64,000 bases of DNA from Spongiimicrobium salis (GTDB lineage Bacteria; Bacteroidota; Bacteroidia; Flavobacteriales; Flavobacteriaceae). The translations under genes were made by a program, and so were the position numbers. Each line of letters opens with the position of its first letter. Within the stretch, counting starts at the first letter, position 1. The notes below the pieces were generated by a model. The model was not told the origin of the DNA and searched no databases. It worked only from the letters and a program-made list of their open reading frames with translations. Of the stretch, positions 37,081 to 45,773 are shown piece after piece. Location of the stretch: positions 1,612,001 to 1,676,000 of the forward strand of contig NZ_JBHEQA010000001.1 in assembly GCF_043678055.1 (NCBI RefSeq), in the 5' to 3' direction.

Positions 37081-38409
37081 TTATTGTCTGATGAATTCTA
37101 CCCTACGGTTTTTGGCCTTACTCTCTAAAGAGTTGCCATTGTCCAAAAGTTCTGTTTCTCCTTTGCCATCGGAAGCAAGCTGTTCCGGAGCGACTTGGAA
37201 TTGATTGATCAATGCTTGTTCCACAGCAGAAGCTCGCATTATGGACAGCTCTAGATTGTAGTTTTCATCCCCATCCCCATCTGTATGCCCTACGATCTGT
37301 ACTTGTAAATCGGGGTTTTGGTTCAGCACCGCTGCAATTTTCTTTAAGGTTCCGTGAGATTCTGGTTTTAAGAAGGCCGAGGCCGTGTCAAAGGTGATGC
37401 CATAGGTTACCAGTTTTCCTTCGGTCAATAGTTTGTTGCGCATATCGGGTTTACCTACGGCATAGCGGATATTGCTAATGTAGAAGTATTCGTTTTCCTC
37501 GGAGACCTGACTCTGCAGGCGCAAGGTTTTGGCAGTTACCCCTTGCTCCAGGGCCCTGGGAACATCAAAAACCTTTTTTTCGTCTACGTATACTCGAATG
37601 CGATTCTTTTGCCGCCAAATGGCAACATGCATACGTTGCCCGCGATGATCACTTTCTTTGGATAGTTGTTTTAAAGGGAAACGGGCATCTGAATTTAGCT
37701 GTGGGTTGGGCGCGACTTTAAAATATTCTGCACCTACCTGACCAACCAGGTTCATTCTAAAAAAGTTCTGGCCGGCTTGGGGCTTGTCCAAATGGTAGCC
37801 AGGGTCTTCCAAGTCGGACAATAAGAACCCTAAACGACGGCTGTAGGCAAAGGAATTGGGGTCAAAGTCAAAAATAAGATCAAACTCCAAGGTAAAGTTT
37901 TCCGGGATTTCGGAAATAAATTCGGGAACAAAAGACGCCTTTCCCAATCCGATCCGCATCCAATTTCCCTCGTAAGTATTTAAAGTAACCACTTCGGCAG
38001 AAGTGTTGGTGTTCCAACGCGCCGGAAGGTCTCCTATTTCATCCTGGGAGAAATCCTCAAAACCCAAAATGTGTTCCCCCGGGGTAAAATCGAACTTGGA
38101 ATAGGCTTCAAAAGAGGTTTCTTCAGTGGACATCATTTCAGGGTCGTTCATTTCCGTACCTACCTCTTTGCCTCTTTTTTTCTTTTTTCTCCTTTTGCGT
38201 TTCCCTTTTTTACCCAGTTGGAAAAGACTATCCATGGCCTGTTCTGTTTTTTGTTCTGATTTCTCTTCTACTTTGCGTTCTACAGTTCTGATTACACTTT
38301 CTTCAGCTCTTTTTTTGAGCTTTTTTAGTATCTGTGCATTGGTAGTGGGCACAGTGCCGATAAGAAAGCTGAGCAGTAGTATGAGCCTGGTAGTATCCTT
38401 TGTTTTCAT
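37081..38409 (-). CDS. OmpA-domain protein with polybasic segment
   Basis: I start at ATG 38409 (MKTKDTTRLILLLSFLIG), where a signal peptide begins; the frame extends 13 residues further. The mature 440-residue protein begins with a charged helical part containing a striking Lys/Arg run (GKRKRRKKKKRGK at about 57-69). A beta-rich middle (about 105-305) resembles a concanavalin-like or laminin-G-like lectin fold (FTLEFDLIFDF, VAIWRQKNRIRVYVDEKKVFD). The C-terminal 120 residues are an OmpA domain with VQIVGHTDGDGDENYNLELS and KNRRVEFI, which binds peptidoglycan. It is first of five genes and probably the periplasmic anchor of whatever the tectonin proteins form. Confidence 0.8.
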   Translation of the reverse strand: MKTKDTTRLILLLSFLIGTVPTTNAQILKKLKKRAEESVIRTVERKVEEKSEQKTEQAMDSLFQLGKKGKRKRRKKKKRGKEVGTEMNDPEMMSTEETSFEAYSKFDFTPGEHILGFEDFSQDEIGDLPARWNTNTSAEVVTLNTYEGNWMRIGLGKASFVPEFISEIPENFTLEFDLIFDFDPNSFAYSRRLGFLLSDLEDPGYHLDKPQAGQNFFRMNLVGQVGAEYFKVAPNPQLNSDARFPLKQLSKESDHRGQRMHVAIWRQKNRIRVYVDEKKVFDVPRALEQGVTAKTLRLQSQVSEENEYFYISNIRYAVGKPDMRNKLLTEGKLVTYGITFDTASAFLKPESHGTLKKIAAVLNQNPDLQVQIVGHTDGDGDENYNLELSIMRASAVEQALINQFQVAPEQLASDGKGETELLDNGNSLESKAKNRRVEFIRQ

Positions 38410-38443
38410 TGTCATTTGTTTTATTTGATTTACCTTTAGTCTT

Positions 38444-38472
38444 GACAACGAATCCTTAGGTTAACATTTCCC
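38444..38472 (-). promoter_or_regulatory. possible ECF-type promoter for the OmpA/tectonin operon
   Basis: The minus strand shows GGGAAAT (38472-38466) and, 15 bases later, CGTTGTC (38450-38444), which resembles a GGAA / CGTC ECF promoter. No exact TAnnTTTG box is seen in this region on that strand. The resemblance is weak and the spacing only approximate; it is reported because an ECF-type sigma factor gene lies directly across the divergent gap. Confidence 0.2.
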
Positions 38473-38487
38473 TGATATTTTTTTTCT

Positions 38488-39030
38488 GTGGATAGCAAAG
38501 AGGTCAATACACTTAAATCTGATGATAGGCTAGAACTTAAAGCCCTATACAATGCGTACCGGACTCCCTTTTTGAATTTTGGCAAGAAGTATGGTTTGGA
38601 CGAAACGGCCTTGTGCGATGTGTATCAAGAAGCATTTTTGGCGTTGCGGAAACAGGCTATTAAAGGAAAATTGGAAGAGGTACAGAGTAATCTGAAGACC
38701 TATCTTTTCGGTATAGGTAAATTTAAGATTTATGATGCGTTGAAGAAGGAAGGAAAGACGGTTTCTTATGAAGGAAATCTACATTTGGTCACCGAGGAAG
38801 TGGAAGAAATTCAGGTGGATGATGCTGTTGAATTGACGGAACAACAACAAGTTTTACGACGTTTTTTTGTGCAATTGGGAAAAAAATGTCAATTGGTGTT
38901 AACCTTATTTTATTATAGAGGACTAACTATTGAAGAGATTGTGGAGCAGGCGGGCTATGAAAATGCCAATACCGTAAAAGCGCAGAAATCTCGATGTCTA
39001 AAATCCCTCAAACAACTCATGAATAGCTAA
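38488..39030 (+). CDS. ECF-type RNA polymerase sigma factor
   Basis: The 180-residue protein has sigma-70 region 2 (about 18-85, with LYNAYRTPFLNFGKKYGLDE and CDVYQEAFLAL) and region 4 (about 118-178, with TLFYYRGLTIEEIVEQAGYE and VKAQKSRCLKSLKQLM). The start is a GTG at 38488, because an in-frame stop lies 15 bases upstream and no ATG is available nearby. It is followed after three bases by the TPR membrane protein, the likely regulator of its activity. Divergent to it is the OmpA/tectonin operon, its probable target by position. Confidence 0.85.
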   Translation: MDSKEVNTLKSDDRLELKALYNAYRTPFLNFGKKYGLDETALCDVYQEAFLALRKQAIKGKLEEVQSNLKTYLFGIGKFKIYDALKKEGKTVSYEGNLHLVTEEVEEIQVDDAVELTEQQQVLRRFFVQLGKKCQLVLTLFYYRGLTIEEIVEQAGYENANTVKAQKSRCLKSLKQLMNS

Positions 39031-39033
39031 GTT

Positions 39034-39756
39034 ATGGACAGAACTATTCTCATTGATAAATACCTGACTCGAACATTGAATGCAGAAGAACAAGTGCAGT
39101 TCGATGCCCTTTTTGCCAATGACCCCAGTTTTCAGGAGGAAGTCCGTTTCTTAGAAAATGTGAAAAAAGTGGCCGAGACGGAGGACGATATTCTTGCAAA
39201 GGCCATGGTGGCCGATTTTGAGGCGGAACATCAGCCTAAATCAAAGCGTATATCCCTAAGAAAGTGGTGGGTGGCCGCTTCCTTGATTCTTTTGGCAGGG
39301 ATTACCTATTTCTTTATGATGCCACCGGAAACAATAGATACCCAAGAGCTGTTCGTAGAAAGTTTTGAACCTTATCGTAACGTAGTACATCCTATTGTGC
39401 GAGGAAGTACTCAACAAGACGAAAAGACCAAAGCCTTTCAATATTATGAAATGGGGGAATACAAAAATGCATTGGTACTGTTTGAAAAACTATATCAGCA
39501 GGATAAAGAGCCGTACTATCTTTTTTACAAAGCGAATGCCTTGCTGCAACTTGATCGGGCAAAGGAGGCCATTACACTTCTCAATGCCCATTTAAAAACC
39601 AAAGATACCTTAAGAGAGAAATCCAATTGGTATTTGGCCATGGCGTATCTAAAATTAGACGATCATGAGAAAGCCAAGAAAATGCTACAAAAAGTAATTG
39701 CCGAAAATCGCTATAATGTAAAAAAGGCCAAGAAATTACTGAAGGTGTTGGACTAG
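39034..39756 (+). CDS. membrane-anchored TPR protein, likely anti-sigma partner
   Basis: The 240-residue protein has a cytoplasmic N-terminus with an anti-sigma-like opening (DKYLTRTLNAEEQVQFDALFANDPSFQEEV), one transmembrane helix at about 77-96 (WWVAASLILLAGITYFFMM), and a periplasmic C-terminal half of TPR repeats (about 127-240: AFQYYEMGEYKNALVLFEKL, AMAYLKLDDHEKAKKMLQKV). The layout fits a sensor that holds the sigma factor and responds to a periplasmic partner. The gene starts three bases after the sigma factor stop, and its 3' end overlaps the convergent CHAT gene by 21 bases. Confidence 0.8.
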   Translation: MDRTILIDKYLTRTLNAEEQVQFDALFANDPSFQEEVRFLENVKKVAETEDDILAKAMVADFEAEHQPKSKRISLRKWWVAASLILLAGITYFFMMPPETIDTQELFVESFEPYRNVVHPIVRGSTQQDEKTKAFQYYEMGEYKNALVLFEKLYQQDKEPYYLFYKANALLQLDRAKEAITLLNAHLKTKDTLREKSNWYLAMAYLKLDDHEKAKKMLQKVIAENRYNVKKAKKLLKVLD

Positions 39757-42700
39757 TCTTTTGCGAAATACTAGAAAAAGGAATACCATACCAACCCCAG
39801 CTAGAACATACCAAAGCCATAGGGTAGATTGCACAATGGGTGTAGTATCTCCAGAAACAATGAAGCCCGCCCAATAGTAAGGGTGTTTTAACAAGGGATC
39901 TTCCGCCTGTTCCAAGTACTCTAATTTGGCATTTTTTAGTGCCACATCTTTCGAGTCTCCATTTTTAAGGTGTTTATAGAAGCTTTCCATAATTTGAGAA
40001 GTTTCCTTGTCCGGAACTTTCCATAGACTCATTACCGTACTAGATACCCCAGCATACGTAAAAGCACGAGACATATTCATGACACCTTCTCCTTGGGCTA
40101 TTTTTCCATACCCGGTATTGCACGAACTTAAAACCACCATATGGGCATTGAGATCTAAACCGTAGATTTCTGCGGCAGAAAGCGCATTGCCAGTCGTGGC
40201 AATACTATCTTTTGCAAAGAGCATATGATTGTTCAAAGGGTTTACTTTATCCAGTTCTGTATGGAGTGCCAGATGTAGTAAGTTACTTTTGGAAGACGAA
40301 TGTAGAAAAGCTGCTTTGGTGGCTGCTTCTCGGAGATAGACCTTACCATTGGTAATGGTGCGGATGTCTTCTACCTCTTTTTGATTGTTGGGAAGCATGT
40401 TGGCAGTATAGGAAGGGGCATAACCAGACCAGGTATTGCCAGGTGTATGAACAAGTTGTGTTTGTTCCTGAAGCAATTGTACAGAGCCTATATATCCTAT
40501 AGCATAGGTTTTCAATAGGGGAGCTCCATCTTTCTGGAGAATTTCGAAGGGCACGAAATTTAGAACATCATCGGTTACTAGGGCAATAGAAGTTATTTTT
40601 TTAGGCAATACGGGAAAGACTATTTTTTGCAAGCTGGCAGCAGTATCTTCCCATTTTTGTTGTGCTTGGATTTGAGTCCGGAGTGTTTCGGATAATTCGC
40701 GAAGTTCCCCACTGGTATCAAAACGTTCAATACGCATATCTTCCTTAGTAAGAATGGCTCGATACCACGAACGCGTACCTATGTAGAATTCAAGAATAGC
40801 CTGATTCTTGCGTAAGGTTGACTGCACAAAACGGCTATAATTCTCATTAGCCATTAAGCTTTTTAGTCCGGCATACTTCGGATAGTTTTGGAGGATAACG
40901 CTATGTATACTATCGTTTTTTTCGTTTAACCCTAAAAGTTTATCCTTAAGCTTTTGCAGGGTAATAGGGCTTACTTCTCCTTTGTTTTGTAGATAGATGA
41001 TGTTCTTGTTGGTGTTCTGTAGTTCTTCTAAGACATGCTGCTCTAGACTTACAATAGTTTCCGGAACACCAGCTATTTCTTTAAAGCGTATATTTTGAAG
41101 GCCTTCGAGCAAGGCCGAATTTTTATTGAGCTCCATAAATTTAAAACACATTTGCTTATAAAAATCGTCTTCGGTCTTTTCATAGGAAGCAAAAGAGAGC
41201 GCTATCGCATCTTCTACAAGGCGCTGAAGATTTTTATTGTAAAAAACCCGATCCTGTTGATTGGAGAAGGTATTGCGAATGTGGATGATGGTATTCAGTA
41301 CAGTGCGCAACTTTTCCTTTGGCCCTATTCTTTCGGCCATATTAAAATAACGAAGTTCTATGCCCAAGACCCTCAGCCATATATTGGGATCATCCTTTTT
41401 TGAGGGAAGTTCTTTTCGCAATTGGGCAATACGTGCTTTAATTTTAGTGGTATCCCCAGTTTGCAACTGTAGCCGCAGACGGCTCATTTTTTGATCGAAA
41501 TTGCGGTAGGTGGCCGCTTTAAATTTTGTATTTAAAAATTGCTCCAAACTATCTACATAGTGCAATGCTGCGGTAAAGTTTTTATTTTCTTCATGGATCA
41601 AGGCCATTTTTTGATAGGCTTCGATGAGGAAAAGATCTCTCTTGATCGCTTTGGATATCTGTGCTCCTTTGTTGTACAGAGCCAAAGCTGCTTCCATATT
41701 CCCTTCATTCCGCCTTACTTCTGCTAGGTCATAATATCCCATAACCATCCAACGGTGACGCTCACCTCCCGGTATTTTTCGATCTTTAATGACCTTCTTA
41801 AAAATGAGAAGTGCCTTTTCTATGGTGGTACTGGCAATTTCGGTCTGGTCCATGGCATTATAGACTTCTGCGAGTATCAACATGGCTTGGGCCGTACGGG
41901 AGTCGTATTCGCCCAGAAACTTCTTGCCGTGGTTCACCGCCTTCTCGGCATATAGAATAGCTTTGGTGAGATCGTTTTTAGTCAAATAGGTTTCTGCCAA
42001 GGCTCTGTAATCTTCGCATAGATAACCATTGGTTTCCCCAGCCGCTTTAATGTCATACTTCACCGCTTTTTTATAATAGGTTTCTGCTTCGTGAAAATTT
42101 CCAAGACGTTCCAGATACAATAATCCCAAATTGTAGGCCGATGCAGATATGGTACTGTACCTAGGTTTCTCCAAAACTTCGTTCATTTCAATGGCCTTTT
42201 TGGTATAATGGAGGACACTATCCAATTGTTCAAGGCCATCGAAAGCTACCCCGATCAAATTCACGGAAACCGACTCTAGGACCACATAACCTTTTTTTTG
42301 GTATATTTTTCGGGCATTCTTAAAATGGGACAGGGCGGCATCGTACTTATTGTAATCAATGCTCGTACGGCCAACATGTTCCTCCATAAGCGCAAGGATG
42401 TCCTGATCTATCGGAGGGTTGTTTTTAATCTGTTCCAAAGTGGTCAACATGTCCTCATATTCGTATTTTCGGGTAATTTGAAAGGACACGTATGACCGCA
42501 AATATGCCATGGCTTGCTCGTATTGGGGAATATTTAAACCCGAAGACCCATATGTTTTTTCCGCCAAAAGAAGCTTTTCCCAAGCCGCTTTCATGTTTTT
42601 CCTGAGAGACATCATACGGGATTGATACAAGAGGCTACCCATATATTTTTTGGGGTCATTTTCCTTAAAATAAGATGCGGTACGTTCAAAGTGTGGAATC

Positions 42701-42849
42701 AGGGAATCAAACCTTTGAAAATCACCTTCCTTCATAATTTCATAGAAAGTCTTTTCAGAAATACTGTAAATACTGTCTTGAACGGATCGTTGCGCTTTTA
42801 GTTGTAGAAAGGTAAAAAGTATCAGTGCCAGCGATATTCTAAGCTGCAT
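39736..42849 (-). CDS. periplasmic TPR-CHAT protease-like protein
   Basis: The 1037-residue protein has a signal peptide (cleavage near LKAQ), many TPR repeats (about 75-480), a helical linker, and a C-terminal CHAT domain (about 690-995), followed by one transmembrane helix (about 1008-1028) and a basic tail. The CHAT motifs are complete: His863 in HLALHTELD and Cys910 in LSSCNTGYGK, 47 residues apart as usual for this caspase-like fold. CHAT domains with TPRs are proteases in studied cases, for example the type III-E CRISPR-associated Csx29. Here it would sit in the periplasm, anchored in the inner membrane and opposite the TPR anti-sigma partner. Cleavage of that partner is an attractive guess, not shown. 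A -7 box at 42865-42872 serves it. Confidence 0.88.
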   Translation of the reverse strand: MQLRISLALILFTFLQLKAQRSVQDSIYSISEKTFYEIMKEGDFQRFDSLIPHFERTASYFKENDPKKYMGSLLYQSRMMSLRKNMKAAWEKLLLAEKTYGSSGLNIPQYEQAMAYLRSYVSFQITRKYEYEDMLTTLEQIKNNPPIDQDILALMEEHVGRTSIDYNKYDAALSHFKNARKIYQKKGYVVLESVSVNLIGVAFDGLEQLDSVLHYTKKAIEMNEVLEKPRYSTISASAYNLGLLYLERLGNFHEAETYYKKAVKYDIKAAGETNGYLCEDYRALAETYLTKNDLTKAILYAEKAVNHGKKFLGEYDSRTAQAMLILAEVYNAMDQTEIASTTIEKALLIFKKVIKDRKIPGGERHRWMVMGYYDLAEVRRNEGNMEAALALYNKGAQISKAIKRDLFLIEAYQKMALIHEENKNFTAALHYVDSLEQFLNTKFKAATYRNFDQKMSRLRLQLQTGDTTKIKARIAQLRKELPSKKDDPNIWLRVLGIELRYFNMAERIGPKEKLRTVLNTIIHIRNTFSNQQDRVFYNKNLQRLVEDAIALSFASYEKTEDDFYKQMCFKFMELNKNSALLEGLQNIRFKEIAGVPETIVSLEQHVLEELQNTNKNIIYLQNKGEVSPITLQKLKDKLLGLNEKNDSIHSVILQNYPKYAGLKSLMANENYSRFVQSTLRKNQAILEFYIGTRSWYRAILTKEDMRIERFDTSGELRELSETLRTQIQAQQKWEDTAASLQKIVFPVLPKKITSIALVTDDVLNFVPFEILQKDGAPLLKTYAIGYIGSVQLLQEQTQLVHTPGNTWSGYAPSYTANMLPNNQKEVEDIRTITNGKVYLREAATKAAFLHSSSKSNLLHLALHTELDKVNPLNNHMLFAKDSIATTGNALSAAEIYGLDLNAHMVVLSSCNTGYGKIAQGEGVMNMSRAFTYAGVSSTVMSLWKVPDKETSQIMESFYKHLKNGDSKDVALKNAKLEYLEQAEDPLLKHPYYWAGFIVSGDTTPIVQSTLWLWYVLAGVGMVFLFLVFRKRLVQHLQ

Positions 42850-42864
42850 AGGTTTGGTTTATTC

Positions 42865-42872
42865 CAAAAATA
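42865..42872 (-). promoter_or_regulatory. -7 promoter box (TATTTTTG) for the CHAT gene
   Basis: On the minus strand TATTTTTG matches TAnnTTTG exactly, 15 bases before the CHAT start codon at 42849, implying a very short leader. Confidence 0.55.
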
Positions 42873-42977
42873 AAAAAAAAGCACTAGGCGCCCTAATGAA
42901 ATGTATGTGAGGAAGATATGAGGGTGTAAATGGTTCGTTTAATAGTAGAAGGGTTCGCGATCATTCGATTAAAACTG

Positions 42978-42985
42978 TATTTTTG
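42978..42985 (+). promoter_or_regulatory. -7 promoter box (TATTTTTG) for the AraC-type gene
   Basis: Exact TAnnTTTG match on the plus strand, ending 11 bases before the start codon at 42997, so the message would be nearly leaderless. Confidence 0.5.
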
Positions 42986-42996
42986 TTTGTATAGCT

Positions 42997-44127
42997 ATGG
43001 ATTTTAAACTTCACTTCACCCTTTGGAATATCCTCATTGCGGCTTCCACTATTGTTGGTTTTACATTTAGCTTATTGCTTTTATTCACAAAACGGAAAAA
43101 TAAATCGGCCAATAAATTTATGGCGCTCGTGGTCGGTATTATGTCCTTATGGTTGAGTTGGGTCTATGCCGGAGATATGGGAATATTAAATTACTATACC
43201 CGCTTAACCTGGTTTCCCATAACCTCCTATCTGTTGATTATAGGGCCAGCATTGTATTTTTATGTATTAAAGCGAATAGATCCAGATCTAAAAATGGGAA
43301 AGAGGCAATGGCTTCATTTTAGCCCCTTACTTTTGGAACTCACTTTTCATGGGTTTCAGGTTTATGAAAGTTCCCAGACGGGGCAACCCATCCATAGAAC
43401 CATGACTTTTGAGTTGATCAGCCCGTTCTTCCAATTGTTTGCCATTATTTCCGTGGCTATTTATGTATTGCGCGCTGTTCGGAAGATTGAGGAATTCACC
43501 CAAAAACTAAGGGAAAACTACAGTAATAGCGAAAAGTACACTTTAGATTGGCTAAAGCGCGTTATTCGTTTTTTTGGGCTCATGTGGTTTCTTTGGCTTC
43601 CCTATACCCTGGTAGATTATCTTCTTTTTAATTATGAATTGAATTTTAAATACTATTATCCGCTCTACCTCCTTATGGGGGTTGTTTCGGTATGGATGGG
43701 CGTAGAGGCCTTTTTGAGGCCAGAGTATATTATTGTTACGTTAAAGAAGAATGAAAATGCCCAGAAGAAGAGTCCGCCCATTGACGATATTGTTTCAAAA
43801 ATGGATGAACTCAAAAGAGAAATGGAACAGAACCGCTGGTACCTCAATCCAGAACTGACCCTAAACGCACTTTCCGAAAACTTAGGGATGCATCCGCATT
43901 TGCTATCTCGAATCATCAATGAAGGCAGTGGCAAGAATTTTTCGGACTTTATCAATGAATATCGTGTCAATGCGGTTATTGAAAAAATGAAGAGCCCAAA
44001 ATATCAAAACATCACCTTACTGGGAATGGCCCATGAAAGCGGATTTAATTCAAAAACATCTTTCTATAGAACTTTTAAGAAGTTTACCGATAAAACCCCT
44101 TCGGATTACGTAAAGGCATCCAATTAA
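42997..44127 (+). CDS. membrane-bound AraC-family transcriptional regulator
   Basis: The 376-residue protein has about seven hydrophobic segments (residues 10-245) and a C-terminal AraC-type DNA-binding region (about 270-375) with LTLNALSENLGMHPHLLSRI and GMAHESGFNSKTSFYRTFKK, then KTPSDYV. Between them is a charged helical linker (about 248-275). It precedes the serine hydrolase gene by 102 bases on the same strand and may regulate it. It is divergent from the CHAT gene. Confidence 0.85.
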   Translation: MDFKLHFTLWNILIAASTIVGFTFSLLLLFTKRKNKSANKFMALVVGIMSLWLSWVYAGDMGILNYYTRLTWFPITSYLLIIGPALYFYVLKRIDPDLKMGKRQWLHFSPLLLELTFHGFQVYESSQTGQPIHRTMTFELISPFFQLFAIISVAIYVLRAVRKIEEFTQKLRENYSNSEKYTLDWLKRVIRFFGLMWFLWLPYTLVDYLLFNYELNFKYYYPLYLLMGVVSVWMGVEAFLRPEYIIVTLKKNENAQKKSPPIDDIVSKMDELKREMEQNRWYLNPELTLNALSENLGMHPHLLSRIINEGSGKNFSDFINEYRVNAVIEKMKSPKYQNITLLGMAHESGFNSKTSFYRTFKKFTDKTPSDYVKASN

Positions 44128-44229
44128 GGAAATGTAAGAGTTCCAATACTGGAATCTGGGACGTTTTAAAGCTGCAATGAATGGGATTATTGGTTTTTTT
44201 GATGAAAATTGCAGAACAAATCACCAATC

Positions 44230-45756
44230 ATGAATATATATAAAAGAATCCCTGTCCTACTCTGTACTATAGGGCTTATATGGAGCTGTACTTCTCAGAA
44301 AAGAACATCACAAGAACAAACAAAAGCTGTTTTTGGATCGGAACTACAGGAGTTAAAAGCTTATTTTCAGATTCCTGGAATGGCCATTCTTGTGAAGCAA
44401 GGAAATCAAACTTTGTATGAAGATTATCTTGGTGTTGCCAATGTTGCATCTAATACACCTCTAGACAGCACCACTACTTTTCCGATGGCTTCGTTGACCA
44501 AGATATTTTCTGGAATTATCATGATGCAGTTGTTGGAAGAAGATAAAACTTCTTTGGAAGAACCGGTTAATACCTATGTGTCCCTAGGGATTCCGGATAG
44601 TGTTAAGGTGAAGCATGTGCTATCTCATACCTCTCAAGGTAAGGTAGGCAAGCAGTTTTATTATAGTAATCGGTTTGGCTTGTTGACTCCGATAATAGAA
44701 CAACTTAGCGGACAGTCTTATGAGCGTGCCGTGCAAGAGCGTATCATAGATAGGCTACAACTTAAAAACACCTATTTGCTAAAAGATTCCACACAATTGG
44801 TTTCACAAAACAGAAAAATAGCAGCACCTTACCTATTAGGCGGGGAAATGAAAAATGGTTTCTTGGAGAAAACGACCAAGGAAGGGTTTATTGACTATGG
44901 CTTCTCCGCTTCGGCTGGAATAACGGCTACAGTGCAAGATTTGGCCTTATTGAGCGCCGCTCTAGATCAAAATACGCTTATTTCGAAGGCTTCTAAAGAA
45001 AAAATGACAAGCTCTTTCGTAGCGGGATCTCCCTATGGTTTGGGGATTTTTACCCAAGAGTTTCTGGGAGAACAGCTGATTTGGGGCTACGGACAGTATG
45101 ACTGTTACTCCAGCCTTTTTCTGAAGGTTCCTTCTAAGGATTTAACCCTTATCCTAGCGGCCAATAATAACTTAATGAGCGATCCCGCCCGCCTTATCAA
45201 TGGAGACGTGACCTCTTCCTTATTTGCTCTGAGTTTTTTAAAAAATTATGTGTTGGATAGACTAGAAATACCACTTTTTGAAAGTAGGGAGACCCTCGCC
45301 CGGATACAGGAACGTATGGATTCTTCTAATCGAGAGTTCTACCGAAAAAAATTAATGGCACAATTATCGGCAGAGAACTATATGGTACGGTTTGATGCTG
45401 TACATACGGGAAACAGTAAAGCCTTATTGGATCAATTGCTGACACTGTATCCAGATTATGAAAGTTATGGAGATCTAACCTTTCTTTTTAATCTGCAATT
45501 CTTAAAAGCTATTGCGGCCATGCGAGGGGAACAAGAAGAGACCAAATATGATGAGGTTTATGTAAAAGTGGGAGAAAAGCTCCTTAAAGAGGGCAAAAAT
45601 AATCCCTATGCCAACTATTATATGGCCAATTATTACGATCTAAAAAATGAAAAAGACAAAGCGGCGTTTTTCTACCGTAGCATTCTTGAAGCCGAAAATT
45701 TTTCCCCTTGGTGGTATACCCAAGAAGCAAAGCGTTGGTTGGAATCCCATGAATAA
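44230..45756 (+). CDS. beta-lactamase-fold serine hydrolase lipoprotein
   Basis: I start at ATG 44230, which gives MNIYKRIPVLLCTIGLIWSC, a lipoprotein signal with Cys20. The 508-residue product has a class C beta-lactamase-like domain (about 35-360) with SLTK (Ser88, Lys91) and YSN (Tyr145), and a C-terminal helical part (about 370-508) with TPR-like repeats (YYMANYYDLKNEKDKAAFFYRS). Such proteins hydrolyse peptides, esters or amides and are rarely true beta-lactamases. It lies between two membrane AraC regulators and ends 17 bases from the convergent one. Confidence 0.85.
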   Translation: MNIYKRIPVLLCTIGLIWSCTSQKRTSQEQTKAVFGSELQELKAYFQIPGMAILVKQGNQTLYEDYLGVANVASNTPLDSTTTFPMASLTKIFSGIIMMQLLEEDKTSLEEPVNTYVSLGIPDSVKVKHVLSHTSQGKVGKQFYYSNRFGLLTPIIEQLSGQSYERAVQERIIDRLQLKNTYLLKDSTQLVSQNRKIAAPYLLGGEMKNGFLEKTTKEGFIDYGFSASAGITATVQDLALLSAALDQNTLISKASKEKMTSSFVAGSPYGLGIFTQEFLGEQLIWGYGQYDCYSSLFLKVPSKDLTLILAANNNLMSDPARLINGDVTSSLFALSFLKNYVLDRLEIPLFESRETLARIQERMDSSNREFYRKKLMAQLSAENYMVRFDAVHTGNSKALLDQLLTLYPDYESYGDLTFLFNLQFLKAIAAMRGEQEETKYDEVYVKVGEKLLKEGKNNPYANYYMANYYDLKNEKDKAAFFYRSILEAENFSPWWYTQEAKRWLESHE

Positions 45757-45773
45757 AAAGGAGAACGCTGAGA

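Noticed and set aside
43665..43970. Antisense frame inside the AraC gene and similar shadows elsewhere
   Set aside because: They are mirror frames of well-supported genes, without signals of their own.
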